NCBI RefSeq assembly: GCF_026213295.1
Contig: NC_079427.1
Span: 32,553,200 to 32,617,199 of the forward strand
Origin: Gadus chalcogrammus
Lineage: Eukaryota > Chordata > Actinopteri > Gadiformes > Gadidae
Length of the DNA stretch: 64,000 nucleotides
Direction of reading: 5' to 3'
Shown here: positions 53,161 to 63,812 of the stretch, one piece after another
Numbering within the stretch: position 1 is the first letter of the stretch
Layout of the letters: each line of letters begins with the position of its first letter
The notes under the pieces: generated by a model
The model's input: the letters and a program-made list of their open reading frames with translations, nothing else
Told to the model about the DNA's origin: nothing
The model's database searches: none
Program-made: the position numbers and the translations under genes

Positions 53161-55853
53161 GTATGGAGGGTCAAACATCCCCAGGTTAGGCAGTACCCAT
53201 GGGTTAAGGTGTCACGTGAGTGCAGCCAGGCTGGATAGGGTTTACATGTCACAAGGTTAGGCCGCTTCCGGACAGTGACTTCTGTCAGAAATGTGAGACT
53301 TTCTGGGGAATTTGGAGAGGAAGGAAGAGGGAATTTGAGTCCCTAAGTCAGTGGTGGGAAGTGGGTAAGGCACATATACAAATTTTCTGTCAGCAATACA
53401 CAAGTCATTCCATAGTGATAGTCAAAAGGGTAATTCGGGATCTAGAGGAAGAGATCAGGGGTTTGGAGAACAGTCTGCTCACTCACAGCAGCACGGACAG
53501 TGACAGGCTTCAACAAACAAAAGTTAAAGGCGCTTTGGTCAGGTCAAGGTTTACCAGTGTTAGAGACATGGATGCTCCCACCTCTTTCTTTTTTAACCTG
53601 GAGAAGTCCGTCTCTCGGACCAAACAAATGGTCTGTCTCCGCCTCCCTGATGGTACGGTAACGACTGTACTCAAGAACTGGAAACCAGTGGCCTTGTTAT
53701 GCACGGACATACAAACTTTTTTCCAAAGTGCTTGCCAACAGGCTTAAAGATTTCTGGAACTAATAATCCACAGGGACCAGTCATATTGTGTATCAGACAG
53801 ATCTATTATGGACAATATCTTTCTTATGAGAGACTTACTTGATGTTTGTAAATTGTACAGTATTGATGTTGGTATTATTTCATTAGATCAGAGAAAGCGT
53901 TTGATAGGGTTGACCATGGTTTTCTTTTTTCCACTTTAAGAGCTTTTGGTTTTGGAGAAGGTTTTGTGGCACTGCTGTGTTTGTTATATAAGGAAGCTTT
54001 TGTTTGGTGAAAGTGGGTGGTGGGCTGAGCTGTCCAGTACAGGTTCAGAGAGGCATTAGACAGGGATGTCCCATCTCTGGACAGCTATACTCTTTGGCTA
54101 TTGAGCCTCTTCTGAATAGGTTAAGATCCAGGCTGTCAGGGCTTATGTTACCAGGGTTGCCTCAGCGGCACTTGTTGGTGGTGTCGGCTTATGCTGATGA
54201 CATCAATGTAATTGTCAGAGATGAGAGAGATATCGTGTTCCTGGGTGATAGTCTTGAGATATATGGAAGGGCATCTTCAGCAAAAGTGAACTGGGGGAAA
54301 AGTCAAGCTTTGCAGGTTGGTCAGTGGGCAGACAAGGTAATGCCAAAGTTACCAGGAAACCTCAGCTGGGGAAAGCAGGGCATGAAAGTTTTGGGTGTTT
54401 TTTTGGGAACAGAGTTTCAGAGGAAGAACTGGTAGGGTGTTATGGAGAGAGTGTGTACCAGACTGTCTAAATGGAAATGGTTGCTACCTCAGCTTTCCTA
54501 CAGGTGGAGGGTTCTGATTGTCAAGAACTTGGTTGCCTCGACCCTTTGGCACAGGCTGATAGTTTTACCTCCACCAAGGGGCCAGATCGAAGGAATTCAG
54601 AGGGCAGCTGTGGACTTCTTCTGGTCAGGGCTACACTGGCTGAGATCAGCGATACTGTACCTGCCGGTGCAGGAAGGAGGACAAGGTCTGGTGGACATTG
54701 CAGCACGCATCACAGCCTTCAGGCTGCAGACCGTTCAAAGATTGCTTTACAGGTTTGGCCAGCCATGGATGGATACTGCCTGTTTGGGGTATGATAAACA
54801 CTTGTTCCTGCTTTGGCCCCAGTCCACGGATCTAACTGGGCTGACACCTTTTTACCAGTCTGTGGTACAGGCGTGGCAGGTTTTTACATACCATCGGGAA
54901 GCCGTAATGACACCAGGGATGTGGCTTTTGAGGAGCTCCTGTTTGGGAACAATTTCATTACTTCTCAGGTTCTGTGTTCTGTCAGCCTGAGGTCCAGACT
55001 GAGAGAGGCTGGCTGTGTTAAGTTCGGTCATCTTATGAAGACCTCCATCCCTCATCTGGCTGAACGGACGAACATCATACCTAATAGACTGCTGTGCAGG
55101 TTGGTGGAGGAGGTTTGTGCTTCCCTGCCAGAAGTCCTCAGAGCGTCCGCTGAAGACCGCACGATATCTGATCAATTGGATGATGAGAATGAGTATGTCT
55201 TTCCTTCCCTGACTGTCTCTCCTGCTGTGGGACAGTGGCAGGATGAGGAGGACATCCTGCTGTCTCTAAAGACCCCAGAGTTGGGAGACTTTGAGTCTCT
55301 GGAGAAAAAAGCGAAGTATCATATCAGCGTGAAGGTTGCAAACTTAACGCCCCCCTGGTGGGGTTGAAGGTGTCGAAGTGTAACCGAGTTTTTTGGCAAT
55401 GGATCATCCCCGAGGGGCTGTTGGCGGTCCCTGTACAAACCCCCTGTCGACAAAAGGACAGGCGACCTCCAGTGGAGGATTGTACATGGGGCCATAGCTA
55501 CATACAGGTATCTGGTGCACCTCGATCCTGGTACAGGGGACGGCTGTCCTTTCTGCTCACAGACAGAAACAACATACCATCTATTTATTCAGTGTTCCAG
55601 ACTGGCTAGACTATTTAGACAATTGAAGTCATGGTTTCAGGGCTTAGGAGAAATTTTTTATTTTTGTCTTTTATCTATGTCCACACTACTCGGCAAAGAA
55701 AAGAATGCACACACTCGTATAAATTTCATGTCAGGTCTGGCCAAATTAGCTATTTGGAAAACAAGGAAAAATCGTGTGAGGGGTGCAGGGTCAGAGGACG
55801 TGGTTATGATGCTGACCGGGGCTGCTGGCAGCTCGGCTCAGGGTGGGGTTTGA
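53161..55853 (+). pseudogene. LINE ORF2: linker, reverse transcriptase and C-terminal knuckle
   Basis: Across several frames: EIRGLENSLL-type linker and VKGALVRSRFTSVRDMDAPT, SFFFNLEKSVSRTKQMVCLR. Then come the RT motifs RGIRQGCPISGQLYSLAIEP and VVSAYADDINVIVRDERDIV (catalytic ADD), then SSAKVNWGKSQALQVGQW. A long connection domain follows (54442-55367), and finally DGCPFCSQTETTYHLFIQCS, the C-terminal CCHC. The RT frames at 54004, 54442 and 54813 are joined by a stop (54433) and frameshifts. Part of the RT fingers (about 53750-53900) is in decayed frames, with DQEKAFDRVDHGF split by a lost base. This clearly belongs to the Tx1 clade. Confidence 0.88.
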
Positions 55854-56083
55854 GTTTTACAGACTGACAAAAAAGACAGAAGTCTTTGTGAACATTTCGG
55901 GTGTGCGAATGTGCTGTGTTCAGTCAGAGAGAACGCTTTGTTTCTAAATTTCTGATCTATTTCCCTTAGTTTTTCTGGTTTGAGTTTTTGTATGAATTTG
56001 CTTTGATGTAATTTTGTTTGATAATAGCGAAACTTAAGCTGTAAACAGAATGAACTAGGAATAAAGATCCTTTTAAAATCAAA
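55854..56083 (+). other. 3' UTR of the Tx1-clade LINE
   Basis: Follows the ORF2 stop. It ends in GGAATAAAGATCC and TTTTAAAATCAAA, then CT repeats start without a poly(A) tail. The absence of poly(A) fits target-specific LINEs. Confidence 0.65.
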
Positions 56084-57665
56084 TCTCTCTCTCTCTCTCA
56101 TTCTCTCTCCAGCAACCTAAATACCTACCTCTCTCTCTCTTTCTCCAGCTACCTACCTACCTCTCTTTCTCCAGCAACCTACCTACCTCTCTCTCTCTCT
56201 CTCTCTCCAGCAACCTACCTACCTCTCTCTCTCTTTATCCAGCTACCTACCTACCTACCTCTCTCTCTTTCTCCAGCAACCTACATCTCTCTCTCTCTTT
56301 CTCCAGCAACCTACCTACCTACCGCTCTCTCTCCAGCAACCTACCTACCTACCGCTCTCTCTCCAGCAACCTACCTACATACCGCTCTCTCCAGCAACCT
56401 ACCTACCTACCGCTCTCCTCTCCAGCAACCTACCTACCTACCGCTCTGTCACCAGCAACCTACCTACCTACCTCTCTCTCTCTCCAGCAACCCTAAATAC
56501 CTACCTCTCCATCTCTCTCTCACTCTCTCCAACTCCTACCTCTCTTTCTCCTGCAACCTACCTACCTCTCTCTCTTTCTCCAGCAACCTACCTACCTCTC
56601 TCTTTCTCCAACAACCTAACATACCTCTCTCCCTCTCTCTCCAGCAACCTACGTACCTCTCTCTCTTTATCCAGCAACCTACCTACCTCTCTCTCTCCCC
56701 CCAACCTACCTACCTACCTCTCCTCCCTCTCTCTCTTTCTCTCTCATCGCTACCCACCTATCTCTCTCTCCAGCAACCTACCTACCTACCTCTTTCCCTC
56801 CAGCAACCTACCTACCTACCGCGCTCATCTCTCCTCTCTTTCTCCAACAACCTAAATACCTACCTCTCTCTCTCTTTCTCCAACAACCTAATACCTACCC
56901 CTTTCTCCAGCAACCTACCTACCTACCACTCACTCTCCCGCGACCTACCTACCTACCGCTCTCTCTCTCGCAACCTACTTACCTACCGCTCTCTACAGCA
57001 ACCTACCTACCTCTCTCTCTCTTCTCCAGCAACCTACCTAACTACCTCTCTCTTTCTCCAACAACCTAACCTACCTCTCTCTCTTCCAGCAACCTACCTA
57101 CCTCCCTCTCTTTTCCAGCACCTACCTCTCTCTCTCTCTCTCTCCAGCTACATAAATACCTACCTACCCAACCATACCTCTCTCTCCCTCTCTCACTCCA
57201 GCTACCTACCTACCTCTCTCTCCAGCTACCTACCTACCTATCTCTCACTAGCTACCTACCTATCTCTCTCTCTCCAGCAACCTACCTACCTACCGCTCAC
57301 TCTCCCGCAACCTACCTACCGCTCTCTCTCCAGCAACCTACCTACCGCTCTCTCTCCAGCAACCTACCTACCTACCTCTCTCTCTTTCTCCAGCTACCTA
57401 CCTACCTCTCTCTCTATCTCCAGCAACCTACCTACCTACCCTCTCTTTCTCCAACAACCTAACCTACCTCTCTCTCTCTCTCTCTCCAGCAACCTACCTA
57501 CCATTCGCTCTCTTTCTCCAGCAACCTACCTACCTCTCTCTCTCTCCAGCTACAAAACACCTACCTACCCAACGATACCTTCTCTCTCTCCCTCTCTTTC
57601 TCTCTCTCTCTCTCCAGCTACCTCTCTCTCTCCAGCTACCTACCCTCTCTCTCCAGCTACCTACC

Positions 57666-57696
<31 letters not shown>

Positions 57697-57742
57697 AGCT
57701 ACCTACCTACCTACCTACCTCTCTCTCTCTCTCACCAGCAAC
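56084..57742 (+). repeat. Polypyrimidine array, second block
   Basis: About 1.6 kb of (CT)n plus CTCCAGCAACCTACCTACC-type units, about 24-40 bp with variable CT length. It is the same family as 44299-45266 and 59387-60457, split by the LINE and by the hAT. Confidence 0.95.
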
Positions 57743-59386
57743 CAGGGCTGTAGTGGTCAAATTAGAGGTGGGTAAACTGAATTTTTTGATCAGACCGACC
57801 TCGACACAACGCAACGCAACGCAAAGTGTTGCGACTCTGTAAGGCTAGCCTGGCTATATTCCATTATGTTATCAATTAAAGTCATATTAAATCAATCAAT
57901 GACAGTCAATGAATGTGTTTGTAGTTTATTCAAGTTATTCAAATTTCAACAGTAAAGAAAAGTATGTGTAGATTAAGAACTATCTATCTATGGCATGTGT
58001 GTATGCGTGTGTATTAGTATGCATGCTTTTCACAGTAGTACCCAGAGGGCCTCCTTGTCCTCCACGTCAGGTCCTGCCTTGCAGGGGCGTGTTCTGGAGT
58101 TCATGGCTCCCCTGTGCTTCACCAGCCAGGACTTCACATACGTGTTGGATTGAACTTTGTGGTGGCTGAGTGGTGGGCCATTCAGTTGAATAAACATCAA
58201 GGACGACACTGTGACCAAGTGCAGACTGCATCTCAGGGGGCACACTATGATGTTCATTAAGCTGAACCCCCTCTCACACTCAGCAGTGCTAACTGGAATG
58301 AGATGGTCGATATTCAGGAGTGGTGCAAGGTTTTCTGGAATGATGCTTGAGTTATCCTTAAAATCCCTATAGTCTTCAAGAATTTTTCTGTCATCAAGTC
58401 TAAACCTTTGGGCAAGTTGTTTCAACTTGGATTCCCCTTACTGCTCCTCTAGGGAACAGGCCAGTTTGGTGGGAAAATAACTTTAAAGAAAATAAATAAT
58501 AAAATAAAAATATTTATAATATATAAAATACAAATATTTATAAATATTTATTTTTTTATTGGTTTAACTGCCAACCGCCCGAATTTAATTAAAATATATA
58601 TTTTGTCGCGTCATCCGCCCGATCCACGGTTCAGCCGCGGAGCCCACGGCTGCAACCGCCAACCTCGCATCTCCAAATTGAGGCTTTAACATAGCGACCA
58701 AGCTATAGCGAAGTTGATACGCCGAAACTGGAGTTTAATATGGATAGTAAAACTCTGAATGACTTTCACTCATTTTGACGTGGGCAGTACACGGATAGCA
58801 TGACTACGCATTGGCCAATCTGAATGCTCGTAGTCACTTAATAGTTCGTCAAGTAAAATTGATTTATAAATCACAAAAACAACTCATGTGAATTGATCAT
58901 CTTCAGTCTTACTTTGTACTTGAGGCCTTTTTCGGGCATCTGTTGGAGTGGGAGCACTCGAAGGTCTCTTCAAAAATCGCCTGATATCCATGGCTAATTA
59001 ATGACAGGTAGGCAGGCATGATAATCCACAACGCGCAGGGCCATGTGTTTACATACTTCCTGTTTGCATATTTTCCTGGATCCTGATTGGTGTCGCTGCC
59101 GCAGCCGCAAGGCACTGATTGGAGGGTCACAGACCATAATAGCATAGGCCTAGCGCAGATGAAAATGATTCAGATTACAGCGTTTGTTTGTTCAACAATA
59201 TGAAACCTAGTCTTAGGTGTTTTAAAATGATGCTGAATTTATTTCCGATTATTCCAACGGCAGAATACAAGGCACAGGGAACTTAGAGGTGCGTAAACGC
59301 TATTTAGAGGTGCGTAAACGCTATTTCCTAAATTCCAGAGGTGCGTAAACGGTGTTTACGTGCGTTTACCCTCCACTACAGCCCTG
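57743..59386 (-). mobile_element. hAT element with perfect TIR and 8-bp TSD
   Basis: CAGGGCTGTAGTGG and CCACTACAGCCCTG are perfect 14-bp inverted ends. CCAGCAAC, a unit of the surrounding array, is duplicated on both sides (57735-57742, 59387-59394). Subterminal AGAGGTGCGTAAACG repeats occur three times near the right end. A transposase C-terminus is present on the minus strand. Confidence 0.95.
58030..58425 (-). pseudogene. hAT transposase C-terminal domain, KIAA1586-like
   Basis: 131 codons. LIPVSTAECERGFSLMNIIV (dimerisation motif) and SSLMFIQLNGPPLSHHKVQS match the C-terminus of KIAA1586/ZBED-type hAT proteins. LVKHRGAMNSRTRP follows. The DDE catalytic core and zinc finger upstream are missing, so this 1.6-kb element is an internally deleted, non-autonomous copy that kept its ends and one exon. 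Confidence 0.8.
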
Positions 59387-60423
59387 CCAGCAACCTAAAT
59401 ATCTACATCTCTCTCTCACCAGCAACCTAAATACCTACATCTCTCTCTATCCCTCTCTTTCTCCAACAACCAAAATAACTACCTCTCTCTCTCTCTCCCG
59501 CAACCTACCTACCTACCGCTCTCTCTCCTGCAACCTACCTACCTACCGCTCTCTCTCCCCCAACCTACCGCTCTCTCCAGCATCCTACCTACCTACCTCT
59601 CTCTCTCCAGTTACCTACCTACCTACCTACCTCTCTCTTTCTCCAGCAACCTACCTACCTCTCTTTCTCCAACAACCTACCTACCTCTCTCTCTTTCTCC
59701 AGCAACCTACCTACCTCTCTCTTTCTCCAGCAACCTACCTACCGCTCTCTCCAGCAACCTACTTACCTACCGCACTCTCTCCAGCTATCTACCTACCTCT
59801 CTCTCTCTCCAGCTACCTACCTACCTACCTCTCTCTCTCAAACAACCTACCTACCTACCGCTCTCTCTCCAGCAACCTACCTACCTACCACTCTCTCCCG
59901 CAACCTACCTACCTACCGCTCTCTCTCCAGCAACCTACCTACCTACCTCTCTCTCTCCAGCAATCTACCTACCTACCTCTCTCTCTCTCCAACAACCTAA
60001 ATACCTACCTCTCTCTCTCTCTCCAGCTACCTACCTACCTCTCTCTCTCTTTCTCCAGCAACCTACCTACCTCTCTCTTTCTCCAGCTACCTACCTACCT
60101 ACCGCTCTCTCTCCAGCAACCTACCTACCTACCGCTCTCTCTCCGCAACCTACCTACCTACTGCTCTCTCCCGCAACCTACCTACCTCTCTCTCTCCAGC
60201 AATCTACCTACCTACCTCTCTCTCCAGCAACCTACCTACCGCTCTCTCTCCCGTAACCTACCTACCTACCGCTCTCTCTCCCGCAACCTACCTACCTACT
60301 GCTCTCTCTCCAGCAACCTACCTACCTACCACTCTCTCTCCCGCAACACCTACCTACCTACCGCTCTCTCTCCAGCAACCTACCTACCTACCGCTCTCTC
60401 TCCTACCAACCTACCTACCTACC

Positions 60424-60457
<34 letters not shown>
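59387..60457 (+). repeat. Polypyrimidine array, third block
   Basis: About 1.07 kb of CT runs with CCAGCAACCTACCTACC units, ending in a (CT)n tract at 60425-60455. A 386-codon open frame through it (59352-60512) is only the translated repeat (NLPTYRSLS-type units). Confidence 0.95.
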
Positions 60458-60458
<1 letters not shown>

Positions 60459-60599
60459 TCTTCACAAAAAACAGTAACATTTAAAAACCTTTTAAAACGT
60501 GTACATTTTTGAATGCCAGCTAATGTCACAAATAGTGTAACAAAACATAAACGCAACGCAACAATGTGCATTTACAAAAAGTATATCAAAATGAAAATC

Positions 60600-62321
60600 A
60601 ACAATGTAAAAAGCAGCGTCAACTCTGCTTTTTAAGCTTAGATTTTCTTCCTCAAGAGTCGTTTTTTTTAGCCATGAACCAATGCAGAGCATTGCCCTCT
60701 AACAATGTCCATAAGCACCTTCTGAATTACCTGAAGTGTACCTAACGCCTCTGGGGTAGTCGATGTTGAGGGCAAAGAGCAGACCCATCAGCAGTGCCAC
60801 AGCAGTTGGAAAATAACTGAGGCTTGGAAAGATGATTTTTTTGCAGGACCACTGCAAAACAGACCCGATCATTAATCTGTTCCACCATATGGATACCCAC
60901 TGCCATTCCCTTTGTCCAGTCCTCCTGCATCTGTGACCTACACGAAGTGGACGAATATGTCAAAAAATATGAACCTTTATTGATACCCATGGGGAAATAC
61001 AGGTGTCATAGCAGCAACAGCAGTAAGCATGAAATACAGGATAGGTTAAACTCTCCTGTTTTGGAATACTTAAAAAAAATTGGTGAAGGAACTTTTCTTT
61101 AATTGTAATATGATCTTGGTCAAGGAATACAAATTTAATGAGGGAAATTTTGAAACTGAATAACGGCATACTATGCAACATTTAGGATAAAAGAAAGTAG
61201 AGTCACACATAAATAATCTTGAAAAGATTAAAAAAAATTGAAAAGATGGATATTGGACTAGAATAAAATAAATAACTTTATAGAAGTATTCAAAAAGCAT
61301 TCTAGTTCCAAATGGGAGTCTACAAGGGGTTTTGGAACTATTGCTCTATGATCTGTAACACATGGGCATCATCAAATCTGATCCTCATAACCTCATCTGA
61401 ATTAGAAAAATACTTTGACCTGACGTTCAGAGAACAGTGCTGGCCATCTTGCTCTTACGTCGGCCACAGGTGGCACATCGTCCACAATTTGTTTTCTCCA
61501 TAAAGAAAAAGTGCTGGGCATCATTTATTTTATTTGCTGCCAATAAATTTTCCTCTTCTTCATTTCGGTGACCATCTCCGTTCTTTCCTCTTTGAGGGAA
61601 CGTTGTGTTTTTCCCTCAGTGATGTCTGGCAGGAAATTGATTTCAGATTTTTGAGCTCTGGGCATGCAGCCAATCATAGCTTCTGTCTGAAGTTACCCTT
61701 TTTAAACTTCAAACTAGATTTCCAACAGTACCAACCACTGACCGACCCTGGTTCCCTCAGACATGGATGTTTTTCGACGAGAGCTTGTGACACCAAATCA
61801 TATTCCTCACGTGTTGGGTATGGGTTGTGGACATAGATGGCTTCTGCTATTTTATCCAAAATGTCAGATTTTGTGTCTTTGGAGACGTCAAGAAGGGTTC
61901 CATCTTTATGGAAGGCTTCATTTCCGTGCCTCAACTTAAGTTCCACATCAAATGAAAAAATAGGGATGTGAAATGGCTGTGGCAGCTGACGAGAACGACT
62001 GGCAGAGGGGCTGTGGCTTTCCTCAAAGGATGTGGTTAGGCTTGCCGTGTCCAAGGTTGAGTCTGTGTGATAGGATTCAAGATTCTTGCTGTAGACTTTC
62101 AAAGTCACTTTGTCCTTAGGCAGCTTTGTCATGCAACTCAAGTTGCAAAGCTCATTAGCGAACTCTGGATCTTGGAACTGCACCACCAAGTCACCTTCCA
62201 GTCCAAGCTTGTTTTTTAGCATCAAGTGAAGGCCAATAACAGTCTCTGGCATGTTGTCAATGGTTATCCTCCGGATGTCATCTTGGCTAAGGATGACGCG
62301 CAGCAACATGGTGAATCCCAA
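60600..62321 (-). pseudogene. SAMD3-like protein gene fragment, inactivated
   Basis: The exon starts at 62321 after a strong acceptor (poly-T/C then TTATTAG), with ATG at 62309. It encodes MLLRVILSQDDIRRITIDNM, LVVQFQDPEFANELCNL, KDKVTLKVY and IPIFSFDVELKLRHGNEAFH. Then come ILDKIAEAIY, YDLVSQALVEKHPCLREPGS and WKSSLKFKKGNFRQKL. The next codon is TGA where I would expect CGA, a CpG-type change. Beyond it LAACPEL and, further, ARWPALFSERQVKVFF (about 61440) and QVIQKVLMDI with CSALVHG (about 60690-60730) are in broken frames. It matches the SAMD3-like family as I remember it in fish, which begins with a PB1-like domain. The SAM domain was not seen. It is probably a pseudogene. Confidence 0.7.
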
Positions 62322-62329
62322 CTAATAAA

Positions 62330-62650
62330 AAAGAAAAAAATTGTTACAGAAATGGTTGTGTCATGATAAAATAGTAAAGGTACGCCTATGCATATCATAC
62401 GATTGAAATCACATTTTCAATTGCACCTTTGCAGTTGAAGAGTGCACTGAAAAGTGTTGGATTTTTGTTCTGCCAGATTATGAATTAAATGTCTTATTTA
62501 ATACCTAGGTAATACTGAAAATAGGTTTGATATTTTGGCAGCAGAACTTAAAGTGGAGTCAGTGATTCTGGAGAACACTTGTTGTCAAAATCAGTGAATA
62601 TCTCAATATCACAAATCCAGTGGTAATACACAGCCTAGGCTCTGTAAACT
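62330..62650. other. Unassigned sequence upstream of the SAMD3-like exon
   Basis: AT-rich. If the SAMD3-like gene is spliced, this would be intron or upstream DNA. No exon was recognised. Confidence 0.4.
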
Positions 62651-62654
62651 GGCA

Positions 62655-62930
62655 TGTCGAACCTGATAATGTAATAAATTCCTGATAATGTAATAACCCC
62701 GATAATGTAATAAAAATCTGCACTTGAGTCCATTGAAAAAGTAATAAAACCTGATAATGTAATAACTTCCTGATAATGTAATAAAGTGCATTTCCCAATA
62801 ATGTAATACACTTTTAAGCAATAATGTCATAAAGTATTACATTAATGGGAGGTTATTATATTATCAGGTTAGCCTTCATTTCGCAAGTCCTGATGATGTA
62901 ATAATTCCCCAATATTGTAATAATTTAACA
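62655..62930. repeat. Irregular repeat of CTGATAATGTAATAA
   Basis: The motif or close variants occur about ten times (62665, 62682, 62699, 62748, 62770, 62796, 62818, 62890, 62912), plus one inverted copy (TTATTATATTATCAGG at 62853). Spacing is variable (17-50 bp), unlike a simple minisatellite. Confidence 0.85.
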
Positions 62931-63534
62931 GCAGACCACCCATTACTTGGGTTCAAGTGGTGATAGGCAACACTAGCTCAAGAGCTCTAGCGCCACCAAC
63001 AGGTCAAAGTTTAATGTTAATTAACTTTTGACCCATTCATCCCTGAGCAGAAATGTTTTTCAGTAGCTAATATAACTAGTGTCACCCGTAGTAATGAAAA
63101 AAAAAAAAAACTCTTATTCAGTCAGCTTATGCGAAAAGAAAGCTTTTTCTAATAGCTAAAAGTCATTCAGGTCAGCTTCACTCATTTGTTTCTTCTGGAA
63201 TGACATAAGCTTTTGATCTTCTCCCAGATGGCAATTGTCAGTTTTCAGCTATGGCTGACCAGTTAGCAAGCTTGGGAATATTTCGCTCATCCACCACTCT
63301 TAGACAGGAAATTGTATCTGATCTGGTGGCAAATCCTTTTGGTCTTGATGGCACACCTTTGTTAAATTTTGTTACTTCAAAACTGGGATGACTACATTAA
63401 TGGCATGGGTGAGTTGGGAACTTATGGAGATCAGATAACTCTCAAGCGAGCTGCTCAAAAGCAGCGTCCCTAGCAACCTGACGTCGTTGAAACATGCGAG
63501 CGAGCCGATAAAATCTTCCTAATAACTATAAAAC
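62931..63534. other. Unassigned AT-rich sequence
   Basis: An A14 run lies near 63098. No gene or transposon terminus was found. Confidence 0.4.
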
Positions 63535-63538
63535 TAAA

Positions 63539-63812
63539 GATCAGACACAATCACTGACTGAAGATTATGCATGTAAAAAGTATATTTCTTGCTAGGAATG
63601 TTATTAGAAACACGTTTAACGGTGAATCGGTCCTAAAATATTGCATTTCCCATTCAGATAATAAAGATTAATAAAGATCATACACATTCACTGACTGGAG
63701 ATTATGCAAGGAAAAGGTATATTTCTCGCTAGAAATGTTATTAGAAACACCTTTAATGGTGTATCTGTCCTAAAATATTGCATTTCTCATTCAGATAATA
63801 AAGATTAATATA
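63539..63812. repeat. 137-bp tandem duplication
   Basis: Units at 63539 and 63676 share GATTATGCA, ATGTTATTAGAAACAC, CCTAAAATATTGCATTTC and CATTCAGATAATAAAGATTA, with roughly 10% difference. Confidence 0.92.

Larger units (their letters stand above)
45267..56083 (+). mobile_element. Tx1-clade LINE inserted in a (TC)n tract, with later insertions
   Basis: The LINE begins TGGGTGCATGCTG directly after (TC)n and ends AAGATCCTTTTAAAATCAAA directly before (TC)n. The same array continues on both sides. ORF1 start (45448), ORF1 end (to 50054), the endonuclease (50203-50710) and RT to C-terminus (53161-55853) are in order on the plus strand. Intervening blocks are unrelated insertions. Several frameshifts show it is inactive. 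Confidence 0.8.

Noticed and set aside
58621..58700. CCGCGG- and CGCC-rich block as a CpG-island promoter
   Set aside because: Too short, and it lies inside a dated hAT element. Nothing marks a transcription start.
59352..60512. 386-codon open frame on the plus strand
   Set aside because: It is the translation of the CT/CCTACC repeat (NLPTYRSLS-type units). The codons simply follow the repeat unit.
62655..62930. Possible CRISPR-like array
   Set aside because: Spacing is irregular, the unit is AT-rich and only 15 bp, one copy is inverted, and the surroundings are eukaryotic.
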